Shown: one piece after another, positions 7,236 to 10,939 of the stretch
Layout of the letters: each line of letters begins with the position of its first letter
Position numbering within the stretch: position 1 is the first letter of the stretch
From: Acidobacteriota bacterium
GTDB lineage: Bacteria > Acidobacteriota > Terriglobia > UBA7540
Assembly (NCBI GenBank): GCA_021789565.1
Contig: JAJYJL010000143.1
Location: 1-10,939, forward strand
Length of the DNA: 10,939 nt
Direction of reading: 5' to 3'
The notes under the pieces: generated by a model
The model's input: only the letters and a program-made list of their open reading frames with translations
Told to the model about the DNA's origin: nothing
Database searches by the model: none
Program-made: the position numbers and the translations under genes

Positions 7236-8324
7236 TTAATTGCGGCTCAAATATGCAAATTCCGGCGGTAAATCCAATCGCTGGGCGATGACCCTGTCTT
7301 CCAGGAAAGTCCTGTAAAGTTGCGCATTGATGCCGCCAATCAGTCCCTTCCGTTCCCGCCGAGTCAGCAACCGAGTGAAGTGGTAGTAAAAGACCCTCGC
7401 GAGCGCCAGCGCTTTCACAAATGCCATGACCTCTGCGGAGGTTGTCCCATAACCCTGCCAGAAGGACTGTTCCCACAATTGGATAACCAATTTGGGAATC
7501 ATCGGATTCAACAGCATGGCCCGAAGGTCAGCGATCAAGGCAAACAGGTCATAGTAAATAGGCCGCAAGCCAGACAACTCAAAGTCGATAACGGCAAGCT
7601 GCTTTCCGGTAGCTTTCCAAAGAAGATTCGAAAGGCAGAAATCACCGTGTGTAAGTGCGACAGGCACTTCGAAATTCCCGGCTTCCCCCATTTCTATCAA
7701 CGAAGCCTCCAGAATTTTCGATGCGATATGTTCATAGCGCCCGTCATTTCTCTGTTTCTGACGCGACAAATCGATGGCGGTCTGGATGAGGTCACGGGCT
7801 TCAATGAGCTCCATCTCCCGGTAGGAAGCTTCATGTACGCTCCGTAGCCAGCATCCGGCCTTAAAGAGGGCTTCGGCTCCTGCTTCTGCCATCGAACTTC
7901 TCCAGCGCGACCATTTCAGGGCCCGGACCAGGGAAGTCCCGCCGGCCTCCTCCCACACGATAGTTCTTGCTGCCTGTGATCTTCCCAACGGAACCGGCAC
8001 CGAACGGCCGCCTGAGAGCCTGAGCATCTTAATCGTCATATCCCATTCGGTGTCGATCTGCTCGGTGATGGCCCTTACGGGCGTCGTCGCGCGAGGAGAA
8101 TATTCCCAGGGGACTCGAAAACGGGGAGGGATGGGATAAGGATCAGCAAGCAGTATTTTTGCAAACAACCGTTTCCCTTTCCACTTCCCGGAACAACACA
8201 CCGCAAGCCCGGAGGTGTTATGCCCGTACCGGTCTACGGTGACCGACTGGGTTCTCGCGCAAAGTGCGCAGGCAATTCTGTCCCTGATGTCGTTCGATCC
8301 TAGTAACACCGTGTTCGTGGTCAT
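7236..8324 (-). CDS. APH-like phosphotransferase (protein-kinase-like fold) in the polysaccharide locus
   Basis: 362 residues from ATG 8322-8324, which has AAGG five bases upstream. The frame stays open to 8741, but that extension overlaps the flippase gene; an ATG at 8442-8444 (402 residues) is a possible alternative with a badly spaced site. The C-lobe has the catalytic loop THGDFCLSN (H226, D228, N233) and the metal-binding VIDFE (D247), diagnostic of the APH/choline-kinase group. FAKILL (K56) is the likely N-lobe ATP-binding lysine. These kinases phosphorylate small hydroxyl compounds such as sugars, choline or aminoglycosides. Here, between a flippase and a methyltransferase gene, I infer phosphorylation of a sugar or a substituent used in the polysaccharide rather than drug resistance. 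An N-terminal CxxC (C19, C22) and a CC pair (43-44) are odd for the family and could be a small metal or disulfide site. Substrate unknown. Confidence 0.8.
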   Translation of the reverse strand: MTTNTVLLGSNDIRDRIACALCARTQSVTVDRYGHNTSGLAVCCSGKWKGKRLFAKILLADPYPIPPRFRVPWEYSPRATTPVRAITEQIDTEWDMTIKMLRLSGGRSVPVPLGRSQAARTIVWEEAGGTSLVRALKWSRWRSSMAEAGAEALFKAGCWLRSVHEASYREMELIEARDLIQTAIDLSRQKQRNDGRYEHIASKILEASLIEMGEAGNFEVPVALTHGDFCLSNLLWKATGKQLAVIDFELSGLRPIYYDLFALIADLRAMLLNPMIPKLVIQLWEQSFWQGYGTTSAEVMAFVKALALARVFYYHFTRLLTRRERKGLIGGINAQLYRTFLEDRVIAQRLDLPPEFAYLSRN

Positions 8325-8490
8325 GTTCACCTTGCCCAGGCGATGGCGCGAAAGATGCTGCCATTGAGACGCAATACAGCTCAGCGGTTGTTGTTTGATG
8401 GTGGGATTCACGAGATTCCCCCGTGTCTCAAATTGGCCTGCCATTGGCCTTTCCGCACGGATTAACGTCGCGACAAGCCAATTTACGAGG

Positions 8491-9846
8491 CTAACGCTTT
8501 TCGGACCCGGCCGAGGGCGTGTGGCAGTAAAGCATGACGAGAGTGACAACCAGCGCGACCGCGCTCGCCAGAACCATGCCAAAGATTGCGCCCCACAACC
8601 CGAATGCCCACGTGCAGGGAATGCCAGCCACGATGTCAACCACGCTGGCCGCACCATATGCAACAAAAACCAGCGAGGGAGCGTGCATGGCGCGCAGTAT
8701 GATTGCCTGGGAAGTCGCCGAGATGCGCAGCACGGATGCAAGGGCCAGCCAGGGGATCAGCCCGACGATTCCCATATACTTGCCTGCGTAGAGATTTTCC
8801 ACAATCTGCCACCGAAAGAGAACCACAAGCAACCAATATAGGGTTGTTCCTCCTGCGTATATCAAGGCCAGCTTTGCCGCGAGGTGGGATATTCCCCTTG
8901 AGCTTTTCTGATGGTGAATGCCTGCGGCATACGGGAGCGAAAGCAATGACATCGCAGCGAAGACCTGTGCAATGGGCGAGGAAAAGTTCGTCAAAGCCTG
9001 AAGGGCGCCGGTTTCTGCAAGTCCATGGAAACTGACCAGAATCGGATAATAGATGGCGGTGGAAAACCAGATGGCCACCGCACTGCCGAGGGCCCATCGT
9101 CCGTATCCCCAATGCCGGTGAACCACCTCAGACAACCTAAGTGCGGCGGTTCGGGGCTTTATAGAGAACCGCAGCCTGGTCACCATCATCGGGGCCGTGA
9201 CTCCCGCGCCGGCGGCAATCAACAGAAACGCTACCAAAGGCGAAAGGGAGTGTCGATGGAAAACAAGCAGCAGGCCACCGAGAACTACAGCGAAGTATCC
9301 CAACGCTCCCAGGGCTGCCTGCAGGGGAGCGAGTTTGACGTAAAAACCCCTGCGGGCAAGTGAGAACAGCAGCATGCAGGGCGCTGCAATTCCGACTCCA
9401 ATCAGAGCCGAAGTCAGATCACCACTCGGGGAAACCTGCCCCACTACCCACGCACACGTGCAAAGCCCCAGGAAAATAATGAAAGCGATAGCGGCATGGA
9501 TCCGGAGTAAGGCACCGAGGTATTCACGGTTCGAATTCCGGTAAACAGAAGAACCGAACACGCTGAGAGGTTCAAGAACCAAAGCCGAGTATGCCACAGA
9601 AAGAAACAGAAACACCTGAAAAGCAAGTGCATATGCTCCATATTGGTCGGGCGCCAGATGCCGCGCCAGCACAATTCCAAGAATGAAATTCGCTCCCGAT
9701 ATCAGCCCCTGGTCGACAAGCGCCAGAGCGCCCTTTGGTGACCATGTGCGGGCTCCAGCCCAAAGTACGCGTCCTCGGGTGGCAGGAAGACTGATTGCCT
9801 GTTCAACGAGCGTTTCGCCTACAGGAGCGTTAAGAATATTTGCCAT
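8491..9846 (-). CDS. Wzx-type polysaccharide flippase (MOP superfamily)
   Basis: 451 residues with about twelve hydrophobic segments and few charged loops. The first helix region, LALVDQGLISGANFILGIVLARHLAPDQYGAYALAF (41-76), is the classic start of Wzx/RfbX proteins: a polar-Gly helix, then the LAR-x-L-x-P-x-x-Y-G-x-Y turn. The family flips undecaprenyl-linked repeat units across the inner membrane. A cytoplasmic tail of about 40 residues precedes the first helix. The start ATG 9844-9846 has no clear ribosome site, so translation may depend on the ATP-grasp gene 63 bases upstream, or the true start may be further in; I found no better one. It is followed by the kinase gene (166 bases to the preferred start). 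With the Wzy/WaaL-type protein downstream, this supports a Wzx/Wzy-dependent pathway, although no initiating transferase is in view. Confidence 0.88.
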   Translation of the reverse strand: MANILNAPVGETLVEQAISLPATRGRVLWAGARTWSPKGALALVDQGLISGANFILGIVLARHLAPDQYGAYALAFQVFLFLSVAYSALVLEPLSVFGSSVYRNSNREYLGALLRIHAAIAFIIFLGLCTCAWVVGQVSPSGDLTSALIGVGIAAPCMLLFSLARRGFYVKLAPLQAALGALGYFAVVLGGLLLVFHRHSLSPLVAFLLIAAGAGVTAPMMVTRLRFSIKPRTAALRLSEVVHRHWGYGRWALGSAVAIWFSTAIYYPILVSFHGLAETGALQALTNFSSPIAQVFAAMSLLSLPYAAGIHHQKSSRGISHLAAKLALIYAGGTTLYWLLVVLFRWQIVENLYAGKYMGIVGLIPWLALASVLRISATSQAIILRAMHAPSLVFVAYGAASVVDIVAGIPCTWAFGLWGAIFGMVLASAVALVVTLVMLYCHTPSAGSEKR

Positions 9847-9909
9847 CTGTCTGGATAAGACGATCAGGAACTAAACCATCGAAGCGCTCATTACGCGCAG
9901 ACCTTCTGT

Positions 9910-10939
9910 TCAACGAGTAAGGGATCGTTGCCGATACGAGAAGCTCGATGCCGGGCTCTTGTGTGTCGTCTGGCTCATATCTCGCCGGTTGCGCCGGAGG
10001 ATCTGGCGCGACATGCGCCACAGCCGCCGGAAACATTCCGCCGAGCGCGAAGCGAGCATTGCGCCGACCGGTAGTGGATCGTCACAGCAAAAGAAGGCTG
10101 CTTCTTCCACTCCTTGAAAGGAACAAATCCACTCTGCGACGCTCAACTTTCCCTCGCGAAAATAGCGATAGCTGGAGACCAGGTCGAGATCCTCGACCAT
10201 CCACGCTCTTCCCTCCTTAGCTGGCGAGGTAACCACTTCCTGATCTGTCAGGTCAAGGTAGAGGGCACGGGCGATATCCATGCCGTTTTCGCCAACAAAA
10301 AGGCGGAACGTTGCGCCGATCCTGGGGTTTGCGTCGAGAACCTTGTATCGGCCATCGCGGGCATCGTAGCGGTATCCGATGTCCAATACACCTCGATACC
10401 CGATCGCTTTCATAAAGCGCCTCGTGGTCTCCTCGACAGCCTGGCTATGCCGGCAGATCCCAAGGCTGGTCGATCCCGTGTGAATGGGACATTGGCGGAT
10501 TTTCTTGCCCGTAAAGCCGGCGAGGCAATCGGAATTTGCGTTGAAATAGCCGTTGAACATCCAGACGGTGTCATCCCCCCCGGGAATATATTCCTGCAGC
10601 ATCAGATTAAGGTTCGTGGGATCCTCGCCCATATCATAGAGTTCCAGCAATTCGTTTTCTGACCGCGCGATGAACATTTTCTTTCCTGTCCGCTCCCACA
10701 ACCGTTGCCCGTCAATCCCTTTCAGCATCACCGGAAAGCGGGCCCGTTCAAGAAAAAGCAAGACATCCTCGCGTGTTTGAGGGAAAACTGCGTCGGGAGT
10801 TGGAATATGGTGCCTGCGGGCAAGTAGGAACATATCCCGCTTGCTGGCGAGCGCATCCACCAGCCCTGGCGGCTGCTCCGGGAACAGGAATTCCCCTGCC
10901 AGCATTCGGGAATGATTTGCAACAAACCGCGCCGTAGAT
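9910..10939 (-). CDS. ATP-grasp carboxylate-amine ligase-like protein, N-terminus outside window
   Basis: The frame is open to the right edge and starts before it. Upstream of the internal ATG at 10903-10905 the translation STARFVANHSR is continuous with the protein, so that ATG is not the true start. Motifs in order: LVDALASKRDMFLLARRHHI (pre-grasp helix), FPVMLKG (ATP-binding Lys), LMLQEYIPGGDDTVW (the hinge and adenine-contact segment), GVLDIGYRYD, and VLDANPRIGATFRLF, whose D-x-N-P-R carries the metal and phosphate ligands. This is the ATP-grasp fold that joins a carboxylate to an amine or thiol via an acyl-phosphate. A C-terminal region (WMVEDLDLVSSYRYFREGKL, then FQGVEEAAFFCCDDPLP) matches what I recall of ATP-grasp proteins in polysaccharide loci. 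I infer that it links an amino acid or amine to a sugar acid of the repeat unit; the substrate is not shown. The last 45 residues are basic and probably disordered. It is the most upstream gene seen in the operon. Confidence 0.82.
   Translation of the reverse strand, partial: STARFVANHSRMLAGEFLFPEQPPGLVDALASKRDMFLLARRHHIPTPDAVFPQTREDVLLFLERARFPVMLKGIDGQRLWERTGKKMFIARSENELLELYDMGEDPTNLNLMLQEYIPGGDDTVWMFNGYFNANSDCLAGFTGKKIRQCPIHTGSTSLGICRHSQAVEETTRRFMKAIGYRGVLDIGYRYDARDGRYKVLDANPRIGATFRLFVGENGMDIARALYLDLTDQEVVTSPAKEGRAWMVEDLDLVSSYRYFREGKLSVAEWICSFQGVEEAAFFCCDDPLPVGAMLASRSAECFRRLWRMSRQILRRNRRDMSQTTHKSPASSFSYRQRSLTR

Noticed and set aside
7236..8324. aminoglycoside resistance gene
   Set aside because: The kinase has the APH catalytic loop, but its surroundings are polysaccharide genes and nothing shows drug specificity.
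8325..8741. 139-codon N-terminal extension of the kinase frame
   Set aside because: It overlaps the flippase gene by 251 bases, is rich in W, R and C with no domain-like pattern, and a good ribosome site exists at 8330-8333.
10903..10905. ATG as the start of the ATP-grasp gene
   Set aside because: The frame is open to the window edge and the upstream residues read as a natural continuation, so the true start is outside.

Overview
The window is bacterial, and every gene I can support lies on the minus strand, so transcription runs from high to low coordinates. The base composition looks moderately GC-rich. The Tat-exported sugar-hydrolase-like protein, the polysaccharide genes and the general protein style would suit a soil bacterium such as an Acidobacteriota member. 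That placement is inference only, because no marker gene is present.

From 10939 down to 1491 there is one compact, co-directional surface- or exopolysaccharide locus of seven genes: an ATP-grasp ligase (cut by the window edge), a Wzx-type flippase, an APH-like small-molecule kinase, an FkbM-family methyltransferase, a GT4-type glycosyltransferase, a Wzy/WaaL-type polymerase or ligase, and an exported right-handed beta-helix protein. Most gaps are about 60 to 170 bp, and the last two genes overlap by 4 nt (GTGA), so a single operon is likely. Its promoter would lie beyond the right edge. A plausible division of labour is this: the glycosyltransferase extends a lipid-linked repeat unit, the ATP-grasp, kinase and FkbM enzymes decorate it, Wzx flips it, Wzy/WaaL polymerises or ligates it, and the beta-helix protein binds or trims the polymer outside the membrane. 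No initiating phosphoglycosyl transferase and no Wza/Wzb/Wzc export genes are in view.

Below 1491 lies a scar. A start-less 3' fragment of an IS630-type transposase (1245..1490) directly abuts the stop codon of the beta-helix gene, followed by about 376 bp with no recognisable gene. The left edge (1..868) holds the first 289 codons of a Tat-exported glycoside-hydrolase-like protein with a GH20/GH67-type N-terminal fold.

No tRNA, rRNA, CRISPR array or intact mobile element was seen. The most noteworthy points are the unusual trio of decoration enzymes in the polysaccharide locus, and the degenerate transposase that may have trimmed the end of the beta-helix gene.
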